Shown here: positions 14,651 to 22,333 of the stretch, one piece after another | Layout of the letters: each line of letters opens with the position of its first letter | Position numbering within the stretch: position 1 is the stretch's first letter | IMG/VR virus record: IMGVR_UViG_3300030109_005092 | Location: 387-25,829 of that record | Strand: one strand, 5' to 3' | DNA length: 25,443 nucleotides | DNA from: a virus | Notes under the pieces: model-generated | The model's input: only the letters and a program-made list of their open reading frames with translations | Databases searched by the model: none | What the model was told of the DNA's origin: nothing | Position numbers and translations under genes: made by a program

Positions 14651-15411
14651 AATAACTCCTCGTATGTTCTTTTTATCCAATAAGTTGCATCTCGTTTCAT
14701 AGGATTTTGTGGGATTGAATTGTAGTGATAAACCCAACCTGCTTCTAAGAAATGTAACTCATCAGTCCACCATTCTCTACCCGTTACATAAAGTAAATTT
14801 TTTCTAAACAAGTCTTGTAAATTATAACAACTAGGTAGTATTTTTACATCTATATTTTCTTGATGTAACATATAATTCACGATAGTCTGGTCAGTGCCAC
14901 ACTTCAGAGTATCTATAGCATTTGTGATTTTTTCTGAGTTGTTTAGATAATAAGTTTTCATTGATTCAAAAAAAGATTTGTGTTCTGAATTTACAATTTG
15001 AAATCCTCCATTGATATATCTCCAAGGATGTATTCGTTTACCCTCAAACAACATATCACCGAATCCTCTGATACTTCGTGTTACCCATTCATAACAACCA
15101 TCAACTTGAACACCACAATATCTTCTGTCTGTTTCTTCGAAGAAATTAGGACACTCAGGATGAACTATTGTATCAGCATCTACCATCAATATTTGGTCAT
15201 ACTCAATATTATTTCCTTCTAAAATATCAAACATATAATATCTCTGCCAAGTAATCTTCATATAATCAACAGGATAAATTAAATCTTCCCAGACTATTAA
15301 CTCAACATCATTCTTATCACACCAATATTTCCAACTCTTTATAGAATATTGATACGAATCACTTCGACCGTTACCTAAATTAATGTTTGGTATAAAAACT
15401 ATGTTCTTCAT
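14647..15411 (-). CDS. GT8-like glycosyltransferase
   Basis: The 254-residue protein has the nucleotide-binding and metal motif ILMVDADTIVHP (74-85) with DAD at 78-80, then RYINGGFQIV (131-140) and CGTDQTIVNYML. NGGF after the DxD, followed by a D-Q-T pair, is the usual arrangement in GT8 and related GT-A retaining enzymes. It opens with MKNIVFIPNI and has no signal peptide. An AAGGG ribosome site precedes the ATG, which overlaps the previous stop as ATGA. The enzyme most likely adds a hexose to the growing glycan; donor unknown. Confidence 0.78.
   Translation of the reverse strand: MKNIVFIPNINLGNGRSDSYQYSIKSWKYWCDKNDVELIVWEDLIYPVDYMKITWQRYYMFDILEGNNIEYDQILMVDADTIVHPECPNFFEETDRRYCGVQVDGCYEWVTRSIRGFGDMLFEGKRIHPWRYINGGFQIVNSEHKSFFESMKTYYLNNSEKITNAIDTLKCGTDQTIVNYMLHQENIDVKILPSCYNLQDLFRKNLLYVTGREWWTDELHFLEAGWVYHYNSIPQNPMKRDATYWIKRTYEELF
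14656..14662 (-). promoter_or_regulatory. Ribosome site that decides the TTG start of the TagD-like gene
   Basis: CGAGGAG lies 5 bases before the TTG at 14650, inside the end of the GT8-like gene. It is a full Shine-Dalgarno match and makes the TTG start more credible than a much longer ATG frame lying within the previous gene. Confidence 0.75.
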
Positions 15412-16097
15412 TTTTTACCCTTGTGAGGTTTAGTGTCTCTTTTAAAATATTCGTTGTTACGAGAATCACCCTTCATATAATTAAACTTGAGTTTATTTTT
15501 CCAAGCTACATAGTTGAAACTCAACTGGTCTCTCTTACTACCATACTTTATTTCAGTCCACCAATCTTCCATCGTATCAATACAATCTTGTTCATTGTGT
15601 CTTCTTAGTATAACCATACCTGTTATCAAACCATTTTGAGGAGGATAACCCAAAGTAGCATATTTATCTAATTGTTTTTTTATAACGTGAGGATTATCTT
15701 TGTAGTTCAACATACCACGTTCAGGTGTTTTCTCCATCCAAGCATTTCCAGCTGATATTATAAGATTTGCTTCATCGTAAATACAATTTCTAGCATCTAA
15801 GGTATTTTGATTATGACTGAAAAAAGCTACATTACAATCTGATAAATATTTTTCAACTAACTCACCAACATCACCGACAATATACATATTTCCATCAATA
15901 AAAATACTATATTCATAGTCTTGTAGGTATCTATGTGGAAGAACTTTAAATCTTTTAGCGTTCCTGTTATTATCTGAATACAAAGATAAACTATTTGTTT
16001 CATTGAAACATTTCCAATCCCACCCATCAGGAAGTTTTTGTACAAGTTCATCATCGTAGTTACCAAAGATGGATGTATAGATTATAGAGTTTGACAT
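15408..16097 (-). CDS. DUF616-family glycosyltransferase-like protein
   Basis: The 229-residue protein matches the DUF616 pattern (TOD1/MUCI70-type, in PF04765): SIIYTSIFGNYDD (4-16), RNAKRFKVLPHRYLQDYEYS (45-64), the strand and metal site SIFIDGNMYI (64-73), and RDQLSFNYVAWK near residue 195. These proteins are usually found in polysaccharide-synthesis loci. The tail ends in a lysine-rich HKGKK. A GAGGG ribosome site lies 6 bases before the ATG, and the gene overlaps the end of the preceding fusion gene by 16 bases. Confidence 0.83.
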   Translation of the reverse strand: MSNSIIYTSIFGNYDDELVQKLPDGWDWKCFNETNSLSLYSDNNRNAKRFKVLPHRYLQDYEYSIFIDGNMYIVGDVGELVEKYLSDCNVAFFSHNQNTLDARNCIYDEANLIISAGNAWMEKTPERGMLNYKDNPHVIKKQLDKYATLGYPPQNGLITGMVILRRHNEQDCIDTMEDWWTEIKYGSKRDQLSFNYVAWKNKLKFNYMKGDSRNNEYFKRDTKPHKGKK

Positions 16098-17545
16098 ATC
16101 AATCCCTCACTATCTCGTAGTATTTTATTCTGAGTTTTAGGATAGAACTTACCTTTGTGTTCACCTATCTTTTTTAATATCTTTAGTTTACCTTGTTCAA
16201 CATACTCGTCAATTAATTGTTTTAGGTCAGGAAATAATCCATAATCATCAAACATAATAATAGGTTTATCGAACGTAGTTATTGAGTTATCAATATCACT
16301 TTTCAAATGATTGTAATCGTGAACACAATCAATGAATACGATTGCATCTTTGTCTTCAAAATCCCATTTTTGATTGTATACATCCATTTGTTTAAACTCA
16401 ACATTGTTCACCTCTCCTAAATACTCTCGAGCATAGTCATGCTTTTCAGGAGAAACATCTACTGCTATAACCTTTTTAAATAACTTACATAACACCTTAG
16501 TCCCGTGTCCTAATGAACTTCCAATCTCAACAAGTGTCTTGTTAACATAATCTGTATTTCTAAAAAAGTCAATGAAATCAGCTTTGAACTTTAATGATGT
16601 TGTAGTTTTTGATTCAGATTTATCCACTACATCTTCTAATAGATTTCTTTTAAAGTTATCAACTAAATATTTTTCACCTTTCACAATATTACCTGCTATA
16701 GGAAATTGTCTCTTTACATCGTAAACTTCTGAATCTCTCACGACTAATTGTAAAGCTCCACTCTGATTACCTACATTTACTTTTGCTCTCGACCTTATAT
16801 ATAGTTGTGTTCTCATATCCATATGTCTAATATCAAGAGCCTTATTTATAAAATTAAATGATGTTTCGTGTAAAGGTACAGGTGAATAATAAAAATAAGG
16901 AAACTGATTTGATTCTAACACATCTATTATTAGATTGTCGTCTGTAAAATTATATCTATCTGATATTAACAGAGCTCCGAACTCTCCATCTGTATACTCG
17001 TTGATTATTGAATCACCTTTCTCTCGTTCTTCATCTGAAAAATATAACTCAGGTTGTGAATCTGAAAGTTCATCAGGTTCAAACTGCCAAAACTTTAGAA
17101 TTTGTTCAAGTAAAGGAATATCAGTTTTGTTTTTATCATAAATTCTATAATGGTCGTGAAATACTTCACCTGGTATGTCATCTTTATAACCATCTACGTA
17201 GGGATTATTATCAAATATAGTTTTTACATTATTAAAAGGATTGTTCCAAACACTCCATTGTGAAGCATACTCTTTAAACAATTTGTCTAATAGTAACGGA
17301 GAAGGTAGATATACTTTACAACTAGGATACTTTTGTTTCAGTAATCTAGGCATAGCTGATATTATACCCCAATCACCTATGCCGTGAGCGGTTCTCAACA
17401 CAACAAACTCTTGATTATCAAGATACTCATCAGGTATCCGTAAACCTTCTGACTCTTCAAATCCTAAATTTCTGACGTGATTAACTCCGTATAACTTATT
17501 ATCTATAAGTCTCCAGAATAGTTGAGGTGGATATTCTTTAGGCAA
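16082..17545 (-). CDS. GT9-like heptosyltransferase fused to a C-terminal SAM methyltransferase
   Basis: Two domains share one frame of 487 residues. The N-terminal half (about 45-300) resembles GT9 (ADP-heptose:LPS transferase type): EFVVLRTAHGIGDWGIISAM (46-65), KYPSCKVYLPSP (72-83) and a donor-site GNQSGALQLVV (259-269). The C-terminal part (about 320-487) is a class I methyltransferase with LVEIGSSLGHGTKVL (338-352), AVDVSPEKH (361-369) and a distal IVFIDCVHDYNH. The start is the TTG at 17545. AGGAG (17551-17555) sits exactly 5 bases ahead, which strongly supports it, and the site overlaps the end of the previous gene. One enzyme may transfer and then methylate a residue. Order and substrates are inferred. 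Confidence 0.85.
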   Translation of the reverse strand: MPKEYPPQLFWRLIDNKLYGVNHVRNLGFEESEGLRIPDEYLDNQEFVVLRTAHGIGDWGIISAMPRLLKQKYPSCKVYLPSPLLLDKLFKEYASQWSVWNNPFNNVKTIFDNNPYVDGYKDDIPGEVFHDHYRIYDKNKTDIPLLEQILKFWQFEPDELSDSQPELYFSDEEREKGDSIINEYTDGEFGALLISDRYNFTDDNLIIDVLESNQFPYFYYSPVPLHETSFNFINKALDIRHMDMRTQLYIRSRAKVNVGNQSGALQLVVRDSEVYDVKRQFPIAGNIVKGEKYLVDNFKRNLLEDVVDKSESKTTTSLKFKADFIDFFRNTDYVNKTLVEIGSSLGHGTKVLCKLFKKVIAVDVSPEKHDYAREYLGEVNNVEFKQMDVYNQKWDFEDKDAIVFIDCVHDYNHLKSDIDNSITTFDKPIIMFDDYGLFPDLKQLIDEYVEQGKLKILKKIGEHKGKFYPKTQNKILRDSEGLICQTL

Positions 17546-17546
17546 A

Positions 17547-18191
17547 TTATCTCCTAACGTTCATTTCAGGACTGAAATTTTGATTGTAAAACATATTTTG
17601 TTGTTCTTGTTTTTCGATTGTTTTGTGATGATATAAACTTAATTCTTCGTAAGGAGGTAGATGTGAGTATGTTTTACTTCCTGTAATATATTCGTGAAGA
17701 GGTCGTATCCATTTTATTTCATCTGTATTTCTAAATACTCTAGCTTGATAATCAGGATAGTTAACCCAACCTTTTTCTGATACTCTCCAACCCCACTTCT
17801 CAACGTGTTCTTGTGTCATTCCGTCTACCGTATTTACTCTTGGTAACCAAATCAAATCGACATCATTCATCTCAATTATCTGAGGTAATTGTTCAATCAA
17901 AGTCTCGTGAGGTATTTCATCAGCGTCTAAATGACAAATAAATTCACCACTACACATACTTTTAGTGTGATTTTTTAAATCAGAAAAGTTACCCTGAAAC
18001 TCGAATGGGTACCAGTTGAACTCCCCATTTACGGAATGACTTCTAAGATAATCCTCAACACCTTTAGAACCATTTTTAGAATCAAAAGTGATTACTATTT
18101 CATCTTCTGTTCTTTTGTTATCTAATAGAAATGTAATTAGGTTTTGTATCTCAACTGCTTCATTACAGACCGTGATGGCATAACTAAGCAC
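17547..18191 (-). CDS. GT2-family glycosyltransferase (WaaE-like)
   Basis: The 214-residue GT-A protein has SYAITVCNEAVEI (3-15), a standard GT2 opening. The substrate and metal segment GNFSDLKNHTKSMCSGEFIC (67-86) is followed by HLDADEIP (87-94), where DAD is the metal motif. The FSDLKNHT and DADE order recalls WaaE/KdtX-type LPS core glucosyltransferases. Later elements WLPRVNTVDG and RVFRN complete the domain. A GTG start at 18191 is used because no in-frame ATG is close; only a weak AGGG ribosome site precedes it. The gene overlaps the upstream gene by 8 bases and begins the glycan block. Confidence 0.82.
   Translation of the reverse strand: MLSYAITVCNEAVEIQNLITFLLDNKRTEDEIVITFDSKNGSKGVEDYLRSHSVNGEFNWYPFEFQGNFSDLKNHTKSMCSGEFICHLDADEIPHETLIEQLPQIIEMNDVDLIWLPRVNTVDGMTQEHVEKWGWRVSEKGWVNYPDYQARVFRNTDEIKWIRPLHEYITGSKTYSHLPPYEELSLYHHKTIEKQEQQNMFYNQNFSPEMNVRR
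17551..17555 (-). promoter_or_regulatory. Ribosome site that decides the TTG start of the GT9-methyltransferase fusion
   Basis: AGGAG followed by ATAAT and TTG at 17545 gives ideal spacing. The site overlaps the last codons and stop of the GT2 gene, so the fusion gene can be translated by reinitiation. Confidence 0.75.
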
Positions 18192-18642
18192 TTAACATAT
18201 CCCTAAATCTCTGAGGTAATTTTATAGGTTCTAAAAATACCGTTGAGTTTGTAGCCTCTTCCCATATATAAGTTCTATAATTTCCGTGTTGTTCAAAGTA
18301 TTGTTTTAATCTTGTGTAAGCTGCTTTTCTAAAACCTCTAGGTCCTGTCCCTTGTATATCAACACGATAGATTTCATTTTTATTATCAACCACTTGTAGG
18401 TTACCGATTCGATTTAATAATTCTACTAATTCTGATTTGTTTCTGATAAAAGGAATATTTCCTGAAGTTTCTAATTTTAGACCTATTAAGTGAAATCTTT
18501 TACCTGTTTTTCCTTCGAATGGCATTTTAGGATTCAAGACAAGTAATGTCGTAAGAGTAGCCGTAGGTTTGTTCCCCTTATATCTGAATGATATAATATC
18601 TCCTGGTCTAACAGAACTCCATTTATAAATTTGTTTAGCCAC
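18184..18642 (-). CDS. Conserved phage protein of unknown function
   Basis: The 152-residue basic protein begins MAKQIYKWSSVRPGDIISFR and then has a lysine-rich region GKTGKRFHLIGLKLE. I recall similar proteins in T4-like marine phages but know no function for them. No enzyme motif, membrane segment or cysteine pair is visible. A small beta-rich SH3/OB-like N-terminus (VRPGDIISFRYKG, 11-23) is suggested. The GTG start at 18642 has AAGGG 6 bases ahead, inside the end of the zinc-ribbon gene, so translation is probably coupled. Confidence 0.7.
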   Translation of the reverse strand: MAKQIYKWSSVRPGDIISFRYKGNKPTATLTTLLVLNPKMPFEGKTGKRFHLIGLKLETSGNIPFIRNKSELVELLNRIGNLQVVDNKNEIYRVDIQGTGPRGFRKAAYTRLKQYFEQHGNYRTYIWEEATNSTVFLEPIKLPQRFRDMLSA

Positions 18643-19117
18643 TTATGTCCCTTGTGATTCCCATTTCTTTACAGGCTTCCATAAACTCGTATTTAGAAAA
18701 CTCTTTAGCATTTTCAACGTCTAATCTCTTGGTATGATTATCATAGTTAGATTGTTCTTCTTGAGGTACATCAACTACAGCTGCATATTTCCATACATAG
18801 TTTTCAGTTCTAGCATCGAAACTAGCTTCGTCTGTTTTCTTTTCATCAGGAACATCTGGAAATATGATTCCCTTTTCTCCCATATTAATAACAGCAGGAA
18901 ACCAAACAATGTTTCTATCTTTGTCTTCGAATTGTAATTCCTGTACAAGTCTAGGGGACTTTTTAAGATTATCCATTAATTGTAGTCCTCCTATCTCATA
19001 TCTTGAATCACTCATAAATCCACATTTAAAACATAAATAAGAACTATAATTTTCTTGTACATCTTCAAAACATCTATCGGTGTCATAACATACTGGACAA
19101 TCTATTACTCTTTCCAT
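18635..19117 (-). CDS. Zinc-ribbon phage protein of unknown function
   Basis: The 160-residue protein carries two CxxC pairs, CPVC (7-10) and CFKC (29-32), the geometry of a rubredoxin-like zinc ribbon. The rest is acidic and contains aromatic-rich segments NIVWFPAVIN and YVWKYAAVVDVP. Conserved zinc-ribbon proteins of this shape occur in marine T4-like phages, as I recall, without a known role. DNA, RNA or protein contact is plausible. The ATG follows the stop of the GT4 gene by one base, with GAGAG ahead. Confidence 0.72.
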   Translation of the reverse strand: MERVIDCPVCYDTDRCFEDVQENYSSYLCFKCGFMSDSRYEIGGLQLMDNLKKSPRLVQELQFEDKDRNIVWFPAVINMGEKGIIFPDVPDEKKTDEASFDARTENYVWKYAAVVDVPQEEQSNYDNHTKRLDVENAKEFSKYEFMEACKEMGITRDISG

Positions 19118-19118
19118 A

Positions 19119-20477
19119 TTACACTCTCTTTAATTTAGGTAGTTTCATTTCAGGTGTAGGTTGATTTGTTTGACCTGCGTCACCTTTTGCTCCTGCCCCA
19201 ACCTTTTTTAACTTAGGTAGTTCAAGTTTTACTTCTTTGGGAAACTCAGGAACATATTTGTCAAGTAACACACCTAAGTCTTTCGTCATTTTTTTCAATG
19301 AAAACTTTGATTTGTTTACCATCGTAAGTTTTTCAGCATTTATTTTGTATTTCTTATAATTAGAATACACATCTTTTAATATTGCTGAAGTTTGTTGATA
19401 GTTAGCCGTAAACCATTTAGCTCCATTTATGTACATATCCTTAGGAAATGATTCTTTAGGAACATCTGTCAAACTTCCATTAACAAGTATAGCTAAATCT
19501 TTTGATAGAAAATCTTTATGTCCACTCCAGTCTGAAGCTATCACGGGTTTCTTTGACATAGTTGACTCTAATAAAGGTCTTCCGAATCCTTCACCATGAG
19601 TCAAATTGACGTGTGCTTTGACTTTGGGGTGATTATATAATTCATTCATTTGTTCGTCTGAAAAATCACCGTGCATCAAATATACATTAGGTAAATCACC
19701 TTTGATTCCTGATTTTACGGATTCTATCTTACCTAAAATTGCTTCTCTATCGAGAACAGAAAATCCTGCACCACTTGTCTTTAATATGAGTCCTGGTTTC
19801 TTTTTCTCATTTTTAAAGGTCTCGTAAAAAACTTTCAGTAACATTCCTACGTCTTTTCTGTCCTTACCTATACCTCCAGCTAACCAATGACCTACAAACA
19901 AGAAATTAAAAGTATCATCAACTTTTTTCATTTCGTCCACCAATATGGGACTAAACTCATTCGTCTTCTTATAAATATTAGTATCTGTACCTTCAAACAA
20001 CACTTCGATAGGTTTATTTATTCTTAATTCACCTTTTACTTGTTTTGTTTTTTCATCCTGAACATCGAATACCGTTTTCTCAACAACTTCTTTAACAAAA
20101 TTAGAAGGAACAAAATTGACATCCATTCTATTTAAACCCTCAATCCAAACCGCAGGACAAGCAGTTGTTTCCAGTCCAGCTGTTATACCAATATTGTACT
20201 TAGCTACAGGTTGAAATTCATTTGGTATCACAATGTGTATATGAATATCTGGTTGTTGAGGTAAATTGGGGGTTTGTAGTAATCTATCAATAATCATTTT
20301 ATCATTATCGTCTGATATATCAAGTGCATTCATAGGAGTATTACCCCATCTAACGTTCCAAACTTTGACATCATACTTATCTAATTCAACGAGAGCTCTA
20401 ACTATGTCTCTACTATGAGCTCCGTAACCACTTCTTGTGGCTACAGGACCTGTTACCAAACATACTGGTTTACTCAT
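19119..20477 (-). CDS. GT4-family glycosyltransferase with repeated LPKLK tail
   Basis: The 452-residue GT-B-fold enzyme opens with VCLVTGPVATRSGYGAHSRD (5-24), the acceptor-domain strand and glycine loop. The donor-site signature is THGEGFGRPLLESTMSKKP (293-311), followed by VIASDWSGHKDF (312-323); E296 and E304 are the EX7E pair of retaining GT4 enzymes. FLFVGHW (192-198) begins the C-terminal half. The last 33 residues hold two copies of LPKLKKV/LPKLKRV (420-426 and 446-452) joined by a glycine- and proline-rich linker, which looks like an added tail. The target may be DNA, a virion protein or host glycan. An AGGAG site lies 5 bases before the ATG. Confidence 0.87.
   Translation of the reverse strand: MSKPVCLVTGPVATRSGYGAHSRDIVRALVELDKYDVKVWNVRWGNTPMNALDISDDNDKMIIDRLLQTPNLPQQPDIHIHIVIPNEFQPVAKYNIGITAGLETTACPAVWIEGLNRMDVNFVPSNFVKEVVEKTVFDVQDEKTKQVKGELRINKPIEVLFEGTDTNIYKKTNEFSPILVDEMKKVDDTFNFLFVGHWLAGGIGKDRKDVGMLLKVFYETFKNEKKKPGLILKTSGAGFSVLDREAILGKIESVKSGIKGDLPNVYLMHGDFSDEQMNELYNHPKVKAHVNLTHGEGFGRPLLESTMSKKPVIASDWSGHKDFLSKDLAILVNGSLTDVPKESFPKDMYINGAKWFTANYQQTSAILKDVYSNYKKYKINAEKLTMVNKSKFSLKKMTKDLGVLLDKYVPEFPKEVKLELPKLKKVGAGAKGDAGQTNQPTPEMKLPKLKRV
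19122..19220 (-). repeat. Imperfect direct repeat encoding LPKLK(K/R)V
   Basis: Two 21-base units at 19200-19220 and 19122-19142 encode LPKLKKV and LPKLKRV, separated by a glycine- and proline-rich stretch of 19 residues at the C-terminus of the GT4 enzyme. The DNA copies are similar (both include the plus-strand core ttaggtag), which points to a small duplication. Confidence 0.6.
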
Positions 20478-20485
20478 AACTACTC

Positions 20486-21871
20486 CTATACCTTGAATAA
20501 ATTAAATTGTTTTCTTGGTTTCCACATCTCAAAAGCTTTGTCCATTTGTTCAATAAAATTATCTGACATTGCTTTAACTGACATCATTACATCTTTATCC
20601 ATTACAAATTGATGTCCATTAAGTCCACAGGCTTGTCTCTTTTCAGGACCCATATCGTAAAACTCTTTGATTCTATCAGCAACATCATCGAATCTACATC
20701 TATCATCATAGATATACGGAGTCGGTATCGAACCCTGTAACGAACGTGTAGCGGGCCATACGGGTTTTACCCAATCACCCCACGTTAAGTCTGGATTATC
20801 TTTCCACTTTTTGTCATCGTGAAATGATTTTATTTCAAGATAATCTTTGTGAGTAACAAATTTATTCTTGTATTTGAACCCACATTGGTCTTGTAATCCT
20901 CCTGTAACATTTACAATGATTGGTGTTCCTGCCATCAATGATTCACAAGTACCTAAACCGAAACCTTCATTAGATGCGATATTAACCGTAACGTCAACCA
21001 TATTATACAATAAATTAAGTTGTTCTGTCTCTAGTTTTCTATCACTAAAATATACTTTACAATTAGGAGCCATTTGTTTAGCCACTTCAGGTAAATCAGT
21101 TCCGTTTTCATCTCTAGGTTGAGTATGCATTAACAAAGCACATTTTTCAGCTTGTTCTTCAGGTAACATATCACAAAACGTTTTGAAAGCCATAATAACA
21201 TCACCTGGCATTTTTCGTCTGATATTTCTGTTACAATAAAATACAATAAACTCTACATTATCTTCAGTTAATTGAGACCTTAACTTTTGAACTTCCTTAT
21301 ACTCATTATCAAATATATTGATTGGATAGTATTTGTTACTGACACCGTGGGGTAGATAGGTTAACTGCCAGTCCTCAGGAGGGTTCTTCTTCCAAACTTC
21401 ATTTACAATAGAATAAGTTTGTTTTGATATGTTCATAATTAAATCACAACTCTCGTAGTAAAATTCGTTGTAGTGAGGAGCAGGCCAATCGTCCCAGATA
21501 TTATAATAAAAGATAGGTATCTCTTGTCTTATCTCGTGTTCCATTTCATACAACCATCTCCAAAATCTTGGGTCTGTATAATGAAGTATGGCATCAGGAT
21601 TCTCTCTCGACATAACCTCACGTAACACATCAGGACTACCATAACCATCGATAGGATAAATAGTTAATTTAGCGTCCTCACAACCTGATTCTTCACTAAT
21701 AGATTTATCCATATTTATGACTTTACCCTTTTCAGGATGTTTGATAGCTCCACCTATTTGAACCCAATCATAATGATGAGCTGTACCTACAACAAATTCT
21801 TTCGACATCGTTCCTACACCAGACGACATTCGTAAATCATCTGACAATAAAAGAATCTTCTTTTTAGCCAT
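20486..21871 (-). CDS. GT4-family glycosyltransferase
   Basis: The 461-residue GT-B enzyme has ILLLSDDLRMSSGVGTMSKE (6-25) at its start, with the flexible glycine and serine loop. The donor-site motif is ASNEGFGLGTCESLMAGTP (299-317), with E302 and E310 as EX7E, then VNVTGGLQDQ (320-329). FIVFYCNRNIRRKMPG (208-223) begins the second Rossmann domain. A basic C-terminus ends RKQFNLFKV. It lies immediately upstream of a second, different GT4 enzyme, and the pair is flanked by phage proteins rather than by sugar-synthesis genes. An AGAGG site precedes the ATG at 21871. Donor and acceptor are unknown. Confidence 0.87.
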   Translation of the reverse strand: MAKKKILLLSDDLRMSSGVGTMSKEFVVGTAHHYDWVQIGGAIKHPEKGKVINMDKSISEESGCEDAKLTIYPIDGYGSPDVLREVMSRENPDAILHYTDPRFWRWLYEMEHEIRQEIPIFYYNIWDDWPAPHYNEFYYESCDLIMNISKQTYSIVNEVWKKNPPEDWQLTYLPHGVSNKYYPINIFDNEYKEVQKLRSQLTEDNVEFIVFYCNRNIRRKMPGDVIMAFKTFCDMLPEEQAEKCALLMHTQPRDENGTDLPEVAKQMAPNCKVYFSDRKLETEQLNLLYNMVDVTVNIASNEGFGLGTCESLMAGTPIIVNVTGGLQDQCGFKYKNKFVTHKDYLEIKSFHDDKKWKDNPDLTWGDWVKPVWPATRSLQGSIPTPYIYDDRCRFDDVADRIKEFYDMGPEKRQACGLNGHQFVMDKDVMMSVKAMSDNFIEQMDKAFEMWKPRKQFNLFKV

Positions 21872-21878
21872 ATAACCT

Positions 21879-22109
21879 CTAATCTTTTAAAATTTTCTTA
21901 TCTTGATTCTCACTAAAATATTTATTAACCATCTCTAACTTATCATCAAAACTAGCCATTTGGTCTAATTCTTTTTCAATCTCATCCATTACATCACCGT
22001 GTTCACCAATACCTACAGAATTTCTCATTAGATTCTCAACATTGATTCGGTGTTTTTCGATTTGTGCTCTAAAATGCATTTTACTAGCTTTTATGAAATC
22101 CTCTCTCAT
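21879..22109 (-). CDS. Conserved T4-like-phage protein, 76 residues
   Basis: The small helical, highly charged protein begins MREDFIKASKMHFRAQIEKH and contains NSVGIGEHGDVMDEIEKEL. This order (MREDF.KASK...EKH, NSVGxxEHxDV, IEKEL, YDDKL/FDDKL, KYF) is one I recall in many marine T4-like phages, where its role is unknown. There are no cysteines and no membrane segment. A GGGAG ribosome site lies 6 bases before the ATG, and the gene is linked to the one upstream by ATGA. Confidence 0.75.
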   Translation of the reverse strand: MREDFIKASKMHFRAQIEKHRINVENLMRNSVGIGEHGDVMDEIEKELDQMASFDDKLEMVNKYFSENQDKKILKD

Positions 22110-22297
22110 AGTCTACTCCCACTTGGTATTAATTTATTATATTCTTTTATTTTATCTCTAAAGTCTTCATCTACAACGTACAAATCCATTGAACGATTTA
22201 CTAATTTCTGTAATGTAAATTCATCATCGAACGTTTTTGATTTAAAATTTCTATATAACCCTTTTAGAATTTTGACGGATGTCAATTTATATTCCAT
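22106..22297 (-). CDS. Ribbon-helix-helix-like small phage protein
   Basis: The 63-residue protein reads as a short beta-strand LTSVKILKGLY (4-14), then two helices: NFKSKTFDDEF (17-27) and TLQKLVNRSMDLYVVDEDFR (28-47). This is the size and order of a ribbon-helix-helix DNA-binding domain, and similar proteins recur in marine T4-like phages. It may act as a transcription regulator or a structural adaptor. An AGAGG ribosome site lies 5 bases before the ATG. The gene follows the only sizeable AT-rich spacer in this part of the window. Confidence 0.7.
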   Translation of the reverse strand: MEYKLTSVKILKGLYRNFKSKTFDDEFTLQKLVNRSMDLYVVDEDFRDKIKEYNKLIPSGSRL

Positions 22298-22333
22298 ATA
22301 AACCTCTTGATATATACATATATAAATATATAC
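22298..22333 (-). promoter_or_regulatory. AT-rich spacer with possible weak promoter
   Basis: The 36-base gap between the SLOG and ribbon-helix-helix genes is almost purely A/T and nearly palindromic. It contains TATATT/TATATA runs that could serve as a -10 element on the minus strand, but no good -35 hexamer lies at a normal distance. The end next to the downstream gene holds its ribosome site. A weak or phage-specific promoter is possible; evidence is compositional only. Confidence 0.3.

Noticed and set aside
14651-14737. An N-terminal extension of the TagD-like gene from an ATG at 14737.
   Set aside because: It lies wholly within the GT8-like gene. The TTG at 14650 has an ideal GAGGAG site and TTGA junction, and the HxGH fold begins right after it.
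15857-16066. A 69-codon minus-strand frame.
   Set aside because: It is an out-of-frame shadow within the DUF616 gene, which carries the recognised family motifs.
22321-22328. TATAAATA, the T4 late-promoter motif, on the plus strand.
   Set aside because: It points away from all genes here. The same octamer also occurs on the minus strand inside coding regions (25175-25182 and 16843-16850), so chance in AT-rich DNA is likely.
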